A stretch of DNA of 64,000 nucleotides from Panorpa germanica (Eukaryota > Arthropoda > Insecta > Mecoptera > Panorpidae). Of the stretch, positions 21,903 through 31,646 are shown piece after piece. The notes below the pieces were generated by a model. It was not told where the DNA came from and searched no databases. It was given only the letters and a program-made list of their open reading frames with translations. How positions within the stretch are numbered: the stretch's first letter is position 1; each line of letters opens with the position of its first letter. The translations under genes and the position numbers were made by a program. The DNA lies in contig OY783208.1 of the NCBI GenBank assembly GCA_963678705.1, positions 13,327,782 through 13,391,781 of the forward strand. The letters run 5' to 3'.

Positions 21903-22982
21903 TTATTTGTTCTCCGTAATATTGCTGTCCACGTGAAAATTTACGTTTTCTTCTTGTGGTTCTTCTTCGGGTTGATATTCAGTGTATTGCGAAAAATCAT
22001 ATTCTTGATATTCTTCTTCTTGTTCCTCCTCCTGTTCCTCGGTAAAGTTTAACTCTTCCGCAATATAATTTTGTCCTGGTCTTGGAAATTGGGGTCTCCA
22101 GTTACTCTGTACTCTATTACCAGAGTTAGTGTCCATTGGCGTCCAATGGCGTCTTATTGGTTGATTTGGTTTTTTGTTCCAAACGTTAGTTTGGACTGAT
22201 GTTTTTGGTTGCGGAGGATTGTTATGTGGGTTGGTTGGGTTACGGTATGTTGATGTGTTTTGGGAATTATATTTTGGTATATGGTTTTGAAATACGGGGT
22301 TAATTTTCGGCTTATCGAAATTAGGATAGAAGTTTTTTTGTAGGAATTGTTGAGGAGTTTTGATAGGTTTAATGTCCGGTCTCATTAATTTGTTTTGTTG
22401 TATTCTGCTGGTTTTTAATGTGTCTTCTCGGACTATTAGTTTCAGGGCGTCCTCCATCTTGCTTAGGCTTTGTAGCCGTAGTTGACATCCTAGAGGGTCA
22501 TTTAGTCCGGTTAGGAAACTTTCTAAAGTTAAATTAGCGTATGTTTCCATTTTCGCATATTGTATAGTAATAGTCGGTTTACTAATGCGAATACTATTAA
22601 TTAAGTCGTTTTGTATTTTTATACAACGATCATAAAATGATAAAGCAGTTTCGTTTATATCTTGCTTAAGTAGCATTAGATCTCTAATTAGCGATGTTTC
22701 GCTTTTGTGGTTTCCGAAGTGGGTAATTAATAATTCTTTTAAGTCATCCCAATCATCAATATCTCTGTTCTCTAGTGTAGCTTCGGCTTTACCAACAATT
22801 TTGGATTTTATTCCCATGAGTATTAGGGCATTGTGTTTTTTGGCTTCCAATCGGTCCTCATTTTCAGTGGGGAATTGGCCAAAATTTTGTATAATAATTT
22901 GGCAGTGTTTTATGAATTCTGCCAATGAATTCTCTCCATTGAATTCTTTTATATAGTTTAAATAGCCCGTAAAATTCGCCAT
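21903..22982 (-). CDS. gag: Gag protein of element C
   Basis: 359 residues from an ATG that lies about 640 bp after the 5' LTR. The N-terminal half is mostly helical and capsid-like. The region around residues 210-290 is Pro/Asn/Gln/Arg-rich and basic, probably the nucleic-acid-binding part, and the C-terminal 60 residues are strongly acidic (Glu-rich). No CCHC zinc knuckle is present, as in several errantivirus Gags. The stop lies 33 nt past a -1 slippery heptamer that opens pol. Confidence 0.92.
   Translation of the reverse strand: MANFTGYLNYIKEFNGENSLAEFIKHCQIIIQNFGQFPTENEDRLEAKKHNALILMGIKSKIVGKAEATLENRDIDDWDDLKELLITHFGNHKSETSLIRDLMLLKQDINETALSFYDRCIKIQNDLINSIRISKPTITIQYAKMETYANLTLESFLTGLNDPLGCQLRLQSLSKMEDALKLIVREDTLKTSRIQQNKLMRPDIKPIKTPQQFLQKNFYPNFDKPKINPVFQNHIPKYNSQNTSTYRNPTNPHNNPPQPKTSVQTNVWNKKPNQPIRRHWTPMDTNSGNRVQSNWRPQFPRPGQNYIAEELNFTEEQEEEQEEEYQEYDFSQYTEYQPEEEPQEENVNFHVDSNITENK
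21936..21942 (-). promoter_or_regulatory. Predicted -1 ribosomal frameshift site between gag and pol
   Basis: On the minus strand the heptamer A-AAT-TTT fits X-XXY-YYZ and sits in register with the gag codons AAT TTT (residues 348-349). Pol lies in the -1 frame relative to gag, and that frame is open from the heptamer onward. Ten sense codons separate it from the gag stop. A downstream pseudoknot was not modelled. Confidence 0.75.
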
Positions 22983-23120
22983 TTTAATTGATAGCGTAAT
23001 TTTATTTTTTTAAAAAAATTATTATTTTAATTAATATTTGATTATTTTATTACGTTATGTAATTAATATTTTATTTTAATATTATTTTTAATATTACTTT
23101 TGATATTTTTAATTTTCATT

Positions 23121-23304
23121 AGGCCTATATAAGCGATTTATATTCCTTTTTAGAAAATTATTATTTAATTATTATGTATTACGTTGTGTAATATTTATTT
23201 TAATATTATTTTTAATATTTGGTAGGCCTGTATAAGCGATTTATACTCCTTTTTTTTAAATTAAATACCTGTTTTAGGCCTGTATAAGCGATTTATACTC
23301 CTTT
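23121..23304 (-). repeat. Triplicated hairpin/palindrome in the element C leader
   Basis: Three copies of a 31-bp unit (AGGCCT next to GTATAAGCGATTTATAC and then a T-run) lie at about 23121-23150, 23224-23254 and 23276-23306. The core inverted repeats are at 23127-23143, 23230-23246 and 23282-23298. In the first, both arms are changed together (ATATAA/TTATAT instead of GTATAA/TTATAC), which preserves pairing. Confidence 0.8.
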
Positions 23305-23394
23305 TTTTAAACAGGAAATATTATTGTAAAAATAATAATAATTTTTGTTTTTGGGAAATATGAATATAGAAAGGAAATATGAATGAGTACTCAC

Positions 23395-23438
23395 ATTACG
23401 ATTATCACCGCGATGCCTTGCGAGATCTTCATGTCCAT
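23395..23438 (-). CDS. env: Leader exon giving the start of element C Env
   Basis: On the minus strand an ATG at 23438 opens a 14-codon hydrophobic stretch that ends with two leftover bases at a consensus splice donor (AAT/GTGAGT, donor at 23394). The env acceptor at 17800 leaves one base to complete that codon, so phases match, and the hydrophobic run continues across the junction as a typical signal peptide. In unspliced RNA the same ATG reads into a TGA that overlaps the donor, making a 15-codon upstream ORF. The splicing itself is inferred; the consensus sites, phase and signal-peptide character are seen directly. Confidence 0.78.
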
Positions 23439-23603
23439 ATGCTGCTGCTAGTGGGTCGATGAGCCTCGGAGCACTTCACTTTCTGTTTCTATTTCACTCC
23501 ACTATTTATTAAGTTCACTTTATTCTTTAACTTTATTTTTGTAGGTTTCGAAATATTAAGTTAACCATAAAAATGGAAAAATTTACAGCGATTGTAATTC
23601 CTT

Positions 23604-23624
23604 AATATCCTACCGACTGCGCCA
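23604..23624 (-). promoter_or_regulatory. Primer-binding site of element C (tRNA-Ser type)
   Basis: On the minus strand TGGCGCAGTCGGTAGGAT follows the 5' LTR, overlapping its last base. Complementary to the 3' end of tRNA-Ser. Confidence 0.85.
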
Positions 23625-23916
23625 ATTAAAGTTTGAGTAATTTAGACTTTAATAAAAAAACAATTTATTTTAAGTTTACTTAAATAATATTTATTTGATT
23701 CAATTACTAACTGCGCGATGCAGTTTATACATGAACTCAAATGGTGAGCCAGCTAATTACTATCTGCGCGATGCAGATTATACATAAACTTGAACTAATT
23801 AGATTAAGACTAATACACTACTTATATACTATTTTACTATCTCTAGAGTGCTTGGTCAGCAAAGATACTGAAGAGACACTGTTAGTTTTGTGTTGTATGG
23901 AATGTGTGCTATAACA
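23624..23916 (-). repeat. 5' LTR of element C
   Basis: Appears identical to 15787-16079. Flanked on the outside by the ATAT target duplicate. Confidence 0.95.
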
Positions 23917-23935
23917 ATATGTAAAATATTTAATA

Positions 23936-24302
23936 ATAAAATACCGTTCAAGCGAAGCAATGGCTTGAAAAGTGTTATGGGGACTCCGCTCCATTAGAAA
24001 CAACAATAAGACCATGGTTTGCTGACGTCAAACGTAGTCGTAGAGACACCGATAATGCAGAACGCAGTAAACGTCCAAATGAGGCAGTAACACCAGAAAA
24101 CATAAAAAAAATCAACAAAATCGTTTGGAATGATCAAACAGTGAAGTTGCGTGAGTTAGCTGACATCGTTAAGATATCAAAAGATCGTGTTGGCTTTATA
24201 TTGCATGAGCATTTGACTATGAGAAAGCTCTGTTAAAGTGGATGCCGCGTTTGCTTACTGTTGACCAAAAACGACAACGTGTTGATGATTCTGAGCAGTG
24301 TG
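23936..24302 (+). pseudogene. mariner transposase fragment
   Basis: Closely matches the N-terminal coding part of the mariner at 50263-50625 (landmark CCGTTCAAGCGAAGCAATGG) with substitutions, a one-base deletion and stops. It covers the helix-turn-helix DNA-binding region only. Both terminal repeats and the catalytic domain are absent. Confidence 0.88.
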
Positions 24303-24780
24303 GTTAATTTTAGAACACACATTTTGCTCCTTTAAGCAGCAAAATGTTGCCAAATTTATTTATTCTAACGTATTTGTCAAATTACAAATTATTTATTGTT
24401 TTGTGACAAATTCATTTATATTTGCGCCACCAGAGATCTCTTTTATCAACCAGATTACAGCTGGTCACAATCCCTTCCCCTTTTGCTGGCCTATATAAGT
24501 GACTGCGCTGTTATTAGTGCTGCTTTTTACTATTTATTAGTTGCTTTACTAGCAGCTCTTACTTTTTTACTCTCTTTTACAACGTGCTCGTTCTTACGCT
24601 GCTCTTACTACTTGTTACTTTGTCTATTATCTATATTTAGTCATATTTATTTTATTAGTAGTTATATTTTAAGTGTTAATTATTATTTATTGTTATTCAA
24701 AACTTGTGATTTAAATTAGATCCAATAAACAAGTGAATCGTTATATAAAATTTAAGTGAAGATCTTTAATTTCCTGTGCT
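24303..24780 (+). repeat. Probable LTR of a BEL/Pao-like element
   Basis: A TATA box (TATATAAG at 24492) lies about 230 bp upstream of an AATAAA signal (24724), with pyrimidine-rich sequence between, the layout of an LTR promoter and polyadenylation unit. A BEL/Pao-like gag follows downstream at 27155. No second LTR copy was located, so the boundaries are inferred. Confidence 0.45.
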
Positions 24781-27154
24781 TGCCCCTTAAGAATTGTCAA
24801 CCAAGCGTAGTGCTGAAAATACGCACGGTCTGCTTATTAACATTTGGTCCTGTTCGAGCCGGATACCGGATAATGGAGCTGAAAATAATTCATCCTAAAC
24901 CAGCGCATTAGTAGATAAGGTTTCAGCAGAACATCCATCTACATTTAGTCCTGATCAAGTCGGATGCTGGATTTAAAATCATCTTACAATTGATCGAAAA
25001 CCAGCGCATCATCCAACACGATATCTTCAGCACAAGCATCTACATCAGGTCCTTTGAGCTAAAAAGCGGATGTCTGAAGATCACTTCATCAGAGCCGCAT
25101 CACACCTGTTCTTGCCGAAACTGATCCACGAAATTCTCGACAATCCTGCACAGAAGATCTTCACCTAGATGTCCACCTCATCACTCAAGGAGCACGATTC
25201 AGCTAGATTCAGATCACCCCTGAACACATCCACGCTGCAATTTGACTTTTTTGGTAAATAGTTCTTTCCTTTTTCTAAATCCTTTCCTATTAATGTTGCA
25301 TCTGCATCAAATAAGAAGCATTTTCACAGTATTCACTTTAATCTCGCGCACTTAATTATTTCTTTAATAAGACTATTGATTTTGACTATTTTTGTAACTT
25401 AGTATTGTAGCCCGATACAATCTGTGATTGTATTCGTATTTTGTGAATGGCACTCCTTAGAATAATTAATGGCCTCTTTGCGTCTAATTCTAAATCATTC
25501 ACAATCCACAAGTAAGCATTTCTCAAAATATAGATCTTCTAATACTGCATCTTATGTCCACCGGCGACAGATCGTTTAGATTTTACTATTTTTGGATGCA
25601 TACTACCTTAACACAATACGTCATTTTTAATGCATTCAGTTTTTTACCGCTGAAGTTAAATATTTCTACGAACCAGTCACCCCTGCAAGTAAAATATTCA
25701 TACGACTAGCTCCGATGATTACGTCATCAATCCACATCACATTATATTACTACAACTTAAATATCTTTACCCCTGTAACTATTCAGAGTACCAGTATTTC
25801 ACCCGCTTAAGTATTATATCTGCACATGTAGATTGTAATCTATGCGCGAACATCCACACACAAAATATTGCATCTTCAATATATTGTAATAATTGCTCAA
25901 ATATACACATTATTTGTTGCATACAAATGTACAAATACACATCGGTAGTTGCTACAAAGAGCATTCAAGCTACGATAATTACGTTATCACCCACAATTGT
26001 TAGAACACGTCTAGCTACAAGCATAAAAATATCATTTATTTTATGTCAACACATTCATCACATTAATTAATATCAGTAATCCATGCTCACTTTACACATA
26101 CACATTTTAGCTGTAAGTAAGACAACCTACTGTCAAGTGTCATATCTCCATATGATTTACTTATGAGCATAAATACGAGCACCATTTGCATTACATAAAA
26201 TAGCATATACAATTATTCAGTTTTAGATTTTTAATATTAAATTAATTACGTTATTTAAATTGTTCTAATTTATTCAAAATTGTAACTTCGCTAATCTATT
26301 CACCAATAGAATTTATGTAAACAAAGCCCACAACTACAAACGTTTTACAAAATTATTTATCTGTACAATAGCTATAAGATTTCTTTTCAAAATTAACTAA
26401 ATCATTGTAAACAATCGGTAACCTTGGTTCTAATTTGGAAATAATAGTTCTTTTATTCTGCTAAACTTAACTTAACGATTATTCAATTTAATTTATTTGT
26501 TTCAAAAATATTTTATTTTTATCATTGAAACTAATTACAATTTGTTAAAGTACCCAGCAAATAGATTTTGTAAAGATTGTAACAACATTTTGGTAATTTA
26601 TATTTTGGATTTTACAATATTAATTCATCAACAAATCAATTGAACTTGTCTTCCAAACAATTGATTATCTTCGTTCTACTATACAACATTCAGTTTACTT
26701 TCATTACTTAGAAACACTTTTATAATATTCAATTGTTACATTTTCAAATAACTTAACCTTTTGTGTTTGTACAAATGTTATTTTGAACACCGCAATTAAA
26801 TAATTTATAAATAATACTCAAATCATTTGTTATCATGATCAAATTAACTGCGAAGTTAATATTTTAACCAATCGTTTACCCGTCATACAGGTTTAGTTTC
26901 CACTTGAAACGCGATTGTTAAAATAAATCAAGCGTTCACAGCTTACTTCAAGTAACAATAGATTGAATATTTCCACCGGAATATAGTTTCCTAACTTTGA
27001 AATACTAACAACATGCTTACGGTAAAATATTCGCATCACAAACATAATACCAAATTATTGTACTTGCAATATCAATTACGTATACTAAGCAATGATTAAA
27101 ATAATTATTATTTTAATACTCATCACAAAATTAATTTAGATCACCATCTACATT
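24781..27154 (+). other. Long leader-like non-coding stretch upstream of BEL/Pao gag
   Basis: Three copies of a roughly 100-bp repeat occur at about 24,840-25,080 (each containing a GGTCCT or AGTCCT core and, in two copies, CCAGCGCAT). The rest, to 27154, is AT-rich and without supported coding sequence. Confidence 0.45.
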
Positions 27155-27652
27155 ATGGATTTAAAGCGATTAAATGTTCAGGCTCACTCCCGCAAAGCCA
27201 GCCTACACATTTAATACAAAAGTGTTTATAGGATTATCGCTAACAATCTTAAATCTCTCAGCATATCAGAACTCAAAGTATGCAAGAGGCATTCTGACCC
27301 TCTACTTGAGTCTTTTATTGAGACCTGTAACCACATGAAAACTCTATTATGCAATGATCCACAACGTATTTCGCAAATATGTAAAGAGATTAAAGCATTT
27401 AGAATGAAATATTTAACAATTATGTCGATTATTGATATCGTACTTTCATCACCTAGTTCGACATTTGATTTGACATACACACCACAAACGTCTGATATCG
27501 ATTTATCAAATTTCATTATACCAGATTTTAATGGAGACATGCAAGCATGGCAATTTAAATTCCAACGAGATCTCCAGAAACAATTAAGTGATATGGTAAA
27601 ACCTTATCTGGCACACAGAATCTTCGGTGTTAAGTGTGGCAATGAATACTAG
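27155..27652 (+). pseudogene. BEL/Pao-type gag remnant
   Basis: From the ATG at 27155 the frame has one in-frame TAA (codon 20) and is then open to 27652. Near the C-terminal end the motif IPDFNGDMQAW matches the conserved [L/I]P.F.GD...W signature of BEL/Pao Gag (DUF1759-type). The rest of gag and the pol of this copy are missing; a jockey fragment follows directly. Confidence 0.65.
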
Positions 27653-27689
27653 GCTTTAAGAACATCTGTACAGGAGTATCTCAAACTAG

Positions 27690-28380
27690 TGTCTTGGTCC
27701 AACACTGGACTTGCTCTATACAAGAGATATACCACAAGATGAGGAAACAACAATGACCAAGGGTACACTATCGATGAAGCCACAATAAAACTTAATAAAG
27801 CAGTTAGCAAGGTTAGCTCTTGGACAAAAGTGTGGCGAAATAAATTCTATGAGTCTAAATCAACACACCATAATTTTACAAACCAATGGAATATTAAAAA
27901 TCTTTCTATACTCATAAACTGAACACCATTCTTCATCCGAATGAAGCAAAATATCTAGGAATGACGTTTGATGCTAAGTTAAGGTAGAAAATTCACGTTC
28001 AAAAGAAAAAAGAACAAGTGAACATAAAATACAGGAATATGTATTGGGTAATTGGGCAACGCTCTAAACTAAACTTTGAAAACAAGCTGCTCATATATAA
28101 AAAAACGTATGGAATGCAACTCTGGGGTTCCACAAAGAACGTTAAAGATATCCAAACATTCCAAAATAACGTTCTGAGAGGAATAGTTAATGCAACGTTG
28201 TATATCCGCAAAAACGACATACCTAGAGACCTGAAAATTAACCCAGTCGGAGAAGAAATCAAATCTCTAGCAGCAAAGCACGAGTTGAGACTTCGTAACC
28301 ACGAAAACATCATTGTGACGCAAATGTTGCTTGTCAGAAAGATGTTTGAAAACTTTGCTGGACTACATCTTTGGACCTAG
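27690..28380 (+). pseudogene. jockey-type LINE RT fragment (3' half)
   Basis: Translation with frameshifts gives RT motifs and then the jockey C-terminal region: KYLGMTFDAKL near 27950, YWVIGQRSKLNFENKLLIYK, GMQLWGSTKN and LRGIVNATLYIRKNDIPRDL (28018-28240). There is a stop at 27987 and a frameshift in the earlier part. Another jockey 3' end lies at 29147-29530 on the opposite strand. Confidence 0.8.
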
Positions 28381-28559
28381 TAACCTGATCATGTAGAATT
28401 GTTTATTGCAGCAATCTCTATCTTACCGCATAATAATTGAAATGTAAGCTACTATAAGCTATATCTCCATTTATGTGTATGATGTTGGAAACAGAAGAAA
28501 CATTCTTATGAAAAGAACCTGACAATATTTCTGTATCATAGTGTTTGTGGAGTTTGGAC

Positions 28560-28870
28560 CTTTGTAGATCTATAAGCAGGCTGTGGGCTTATCTGCGATC
28601 TGTTGGCGGTATCCAAATTCTCGGACGCTCGTGTACGCCCAGTTCCATTGATAGTTCAGAGTGCGCCAAATTATGTTGAAAGATCTTTTTGTTATAAATT
28701 TAATTGATAACAATTTTTTATTTAATATCAGAAAAAATGCACAGCGAAACACAGTAAATTTACAACATACATTTATTTTACTAATACACTAAATTATTAC
28801 ATAGATTAATTATTCTATAATATTTTAATATTATTTTTGCTTATATTGCAAGATGCTAGAGCTGTTTACT
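28560..28870 (-). other. Possible LTR end with primer-binding-like site
   Basis: On the minus strand a TTTGGCGCACTCTGAAC sequence (about 28650-28668) resembles the LTR/primer-site junction of an LTR element. A nearby sequence (GATGCTAGAGCTGTTTACTG) is repeated in diverged form about 75 bp on. The assignment is weak. Confidence 0.25.
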
Positions 28871-29146
28871 GTTTGACTGTTCAGTTAATAATTTATAATA
28901 TTTTAAATTATTTCTTTTATATTAAAAGATGCTAGCACGTGTTTACTGTTTGATGGTTTAGTTAATAATGTCTGTTCTCAGTACGAACGTGGTTGCCGGC
29001 ATGGCATGGTCATGATACAAAATGCAATAGCCTTGAACAAGCTGGTACCACTTGGCACGAGCTGTATATTGTACAAAAACAAAACTGAATAACAAAAGAA
29101 TTCTCAATGAATAAAATAAAATATTTAACAAATGAATTCTAAAATT

Positions 29147-29530
29147 TTTTTTTTTTTTTTATTTTCCCTTTTAATTAATTTACAATCTGTCCGAGGACAT
29201 TAAGTAAAATTGTATGACATAAATGACATGTGAGGTTGCCATCCATTGATGACTCCCCCTTACACCTTACCCCTTTATACTATGTACAATAACTGAGTTT
29301 CATTATATATATTTTATTAGTACGATGACATTTCAATTTTAGTTTTCATTTGGGTTTAAATTCGCTAAGTCCTTGGGATCTGCTCTTTTCAGTCGTCTTA
29401 CGGGCCTATGATGGAACAACTTTACTGCTGCTTCATTGGAATGATTCTGCAATCGAAGGTGGTACTTCCTACTGTAGCTTTGGATTTCCTCTTTGACCAG
29501 GGGCATTCGAAGATCTTTATAAAAAATTTT
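29147..29530 (-). mobile_element. 5'-truncated jockey element (3' end)
   Basis: On the minus strand the last 60 or so residues of jockey ORF2 (YHLRLQNHSNEAAVKLF, then RRLKRADPKDLANLNPNEN and a stop) are followed by a 3' UTR and a poly(A) tract, seen as a T-run at 29147-29161. It is inserted in the duplicated segment described above, with a short A/T target duplication (TTAAAAT-like). Confidence 0.85.
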
Positions 29531-29643
29531 AAAATAACATTAATCAAATAAAGGCAAGATATTTATATTTAAATATAAATATATGGCGTTTATGAACATA
29601 CTCCCGGGCGTTGAAAATTGGGATATGTTATCAAAGTTTTCAA

Positions 29644-29847
29644 TTAATGTTCTATTGGTAGTGGAGCAAGATGTCGCACTAAACGTTTTATTCCGCCTTT
29701 AATTGTTATTATAGTGGCTAGGCGAGCCGTTAAATCATCACTGACACTTACTTTCACTACACGACCCAGCATCAAACCCAGACCCAGTACAAAAACAAAA
29801 CTGAATAACAAAAGAATTCTCAATGAATAAAATAAAATATTTAACAA
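29644..29847 (-). pseudogene. BEL/Pao pol C-terminal remnant
   Basis: The minus-strand frame ends with LGRVVKV...DDLTARLATI...GGIKRLVRHLAPLPIE and a stop. This matches the end of BEL/Pao Pol (after integrase), which has the pattern G+[IV]...G.D...R...[VI].T..G..KR....L..LP. Only the last 65 or so residues remain. Confidence 0.6.
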
Positions 29848-29939
29848 ATGAATTCTAAAATAACATTAATCAAATAAAGGCAAGATATTTATATTTAAAT
29901 ATAAATATATGGCGTTTATAAACACATAGTTTGTATATA

Positions 29940-30235
29940 GTGTTGTGTAGATTATCGCCGGGATGTTACACCTGACACCATTCGTTGTATAAGGAACAGA
30001 TGATGTAAAGATGTGTGTATCTTCGGGAGATGGGAATACCTTCAGCCTATTACGTCCTTCAGGGTCGCTACCTTCTGAATGTAGATTTCTCCGTAGACGA
30101 TATCCTCCAGATAAGAATTTGATCTTGTATTTTAGTTTAATAACATAGTTTTCTTGTCCGATTAGTGATGTTGAAATAGAGACCTCTTCGAACGGCTAAA
30201 TGATGATGTTTACATGCGAATGCCTTTCTTTCAAC
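29940..30235 (-). pseudogene. Unidentified coding remnant
   Basis: The minus strand gives an open-looking stretch of about 90 codons rich in Ser, Arg and Lys (with SLIGQENYVIKLKYKIKFL and RLRRNLHSEG). It is not recognised; the location suggests part of the BEL/Pao-type debris. Confidence 0.3.
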
Positions 30236-31315
30236 ATACCTCGTTAAGGAATTAATATCTTTTTATATTATTAATTAAACACTTTTTATTAAAAATAAGT
30301 AATTGATAGGTTTAATTTAGACATCTAGTTCCATTGTTACATTAGTATTTCACTTAATTAACTAGGATGTTAAATATTAAACTTAATATATAAATTCTTG
30401 TAAAATGTTTAAATAACAGAAAAACGTGTTAACAGTTAATGACAAATGAGGAACTCTGACTCTGACTTTGACTCTGACTGGCGTTTGTTGCGTGAGCACA
30501 AGTCATGTACACTAGTTTAGTGTTGCCCATGACTGAAACAATACAAAATGTCTCACAGAACCAGCGCCAAGGTTTAAAGCGCTTATTTTAAATAATAATT
30601 TGTTACGCTTTCAATATTAAAATTGAAGCTAACATAATATAATTCTTGTGTATTTATAACATTTATATTAAAAATAGAAAGATAAGTACGATATTGTACG
30701 TACTTACAACACTAGTATATAAAATTTTAGTGAAAAAAATTGATTTTTTAATTGAAACTGCCATAGCTTTGCCATTTCACCAAAACTTTTACTGAGAATA
30801 GTATTTCAGAATTTTATAATTCTTTCGAGTGAGTTCACAGCTACATAGTTTAAGTGAGTGATTGTTTAGAGGATGCTGGTATCCCCGGCTGTAGTGACAA
30901 AATTGAATATATAAATTCCAGATATTGTTAGTTAATAGATTTAAAATGTTATAATCTATTTAAAAAGAACCCTAAACATTTTTAAGGCTTTGGTTTTTCA
31001 ATAAATAACATGTGTACAATGCTATTAAAGTTCTCATTTAAGAAAACACAATTTCTCAGTACGATTTTGTAAATACAAGCAAAGCATTAAAACAAAGCAG
31101 CTACCTGCATTCAATTTTTGTGTACAGTGTCCCGTTAGTTTTAGTAAATAATAAAACGCAACTTTATCAAAAAAAATTAAACTATAGATTAAATATTAAA
31201 ATACAGCATAATGATAATATTGAACAAATTCTTATGTGTGAATATCAGAACAGAACAGATGCGAGACAAATAGATTCCAGTTATTATAATAAATACTTCA
31301 AATTTAAAATTGCAG
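30236..31315. other. Intergenic AT-rich DNA with a CTCTGA simple repeat
   Basis: A short GACTCT tandem occurs at 30452-30480. A possible degenerate FREP exon precedes 31315 (motif QNRTDARQIDSSYYNKYFKF at about 31245), placed like the fibrinogen exon that normally starts VIQ. It is too diverged to claim. Confidence 0.3.
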
Positions 31316-31646
31316 ATTACTAAAATTATGGACTATGAATTGTTAATACTGTTAACTGATTTTGACAACCAAACTCGTTTTGCTAAATACAGCCAGTTCT
31401 TTATCGGTTTGCCAGATAGCTATGACCACACTATCGGCGGTTATATGGGTACGGCAGGTAACTATAGGTGCTCACTACATTTTTATTCAAAATTTTATAC
31501 AATAGTAAATATTTGCTATGTTTTAAACATACAGGTAACGCGCTGGATGACAGTTTAGGATACGCTTTTTGTACGTATGATAAGGCATACGAATGTGATA
31601 AGGATTTAGAAAGTGGTTGGTGGTACAATGGTGGGAAAAAGATCAG
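31316..31646 (+). pseudogene. Two fibrinogen-domain exons of a diverged FREP
   Basis: Exon 31316-31457 (acceptor TTGCAG, donor CAG/GTAACT, phase 1 at its end) encodes the ITK...YELLILLTDFDNQTRFAKY...GYMGTAG block of a fibrinogen C-terminal domain. Exon 31535-31646 (acceptor ATACAG, donor CAG/GTAAAG, phase 2) encodes GNALDDSLGYAFCTYDKAYE...SGWWYN. Boundaries and phases are the same as exons 7 and 8 of the FREP gene at 44754-49207. Family cysteines in the second exon are changed (WWYNGG instead of WWY..C) and no terminal exon follows, so this is probably a decayed gene piece. Confidence 0.7.

Larger units (their letters stand above)
22983..23623 (-). other. 5' leader of element C
   Basis: AT-rich leader between the primer-binding site and gag. 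It holds the env leader exon with its splice donor (23395-23438) and, between that donor and gag, the three repeated hairpins described separately. No other long ORF. Confidence 0.8.
15783..23920 (-). mobile_element. Complete errantivirus C (endogenous insect retrovirus), TSD ATAT
   Basis: Two 293-bp LTRs (15787-16079 and 23624-23916) that I read as identical flank a tRNA-Ser primer site, a 640-bp leader, gag (359 aa), pol (over 1340 aa), a spliced env and a polypurine tract. The 4-bp target duplication ATAT is seen at both ends (15783-15786 and 23917-23920). All ORFs are open and catalytic motifs are present. This is the structure of gypsy/17.6/ZAM-type errantiviruses (Ty3/gypsy with an acquired baculovirus-F-like envelope). 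Identical LTRs indicate a recent insertion. Element A is an older relative. Confidence 0.95.
29070..29925 (-). repeat. Tandemly duplicated segment, one copy split by a jockey element
   Basis: A 140-bp sequence (ACAAAAACAAAACTGAATAA through ATATGGCGTTTAT) occurs at 29786-29925. It also occurs at 29070-29146 continued at 29531-29592, where it is interrupted by the jockey 3' end. The intact copy shows the pre-insertion state. Confidence 0.8.

Noticed and set aside
30452-30480. GACTCT repeat as a gene feature
   Set aside because: Simple-sequence repeat without associated coding.
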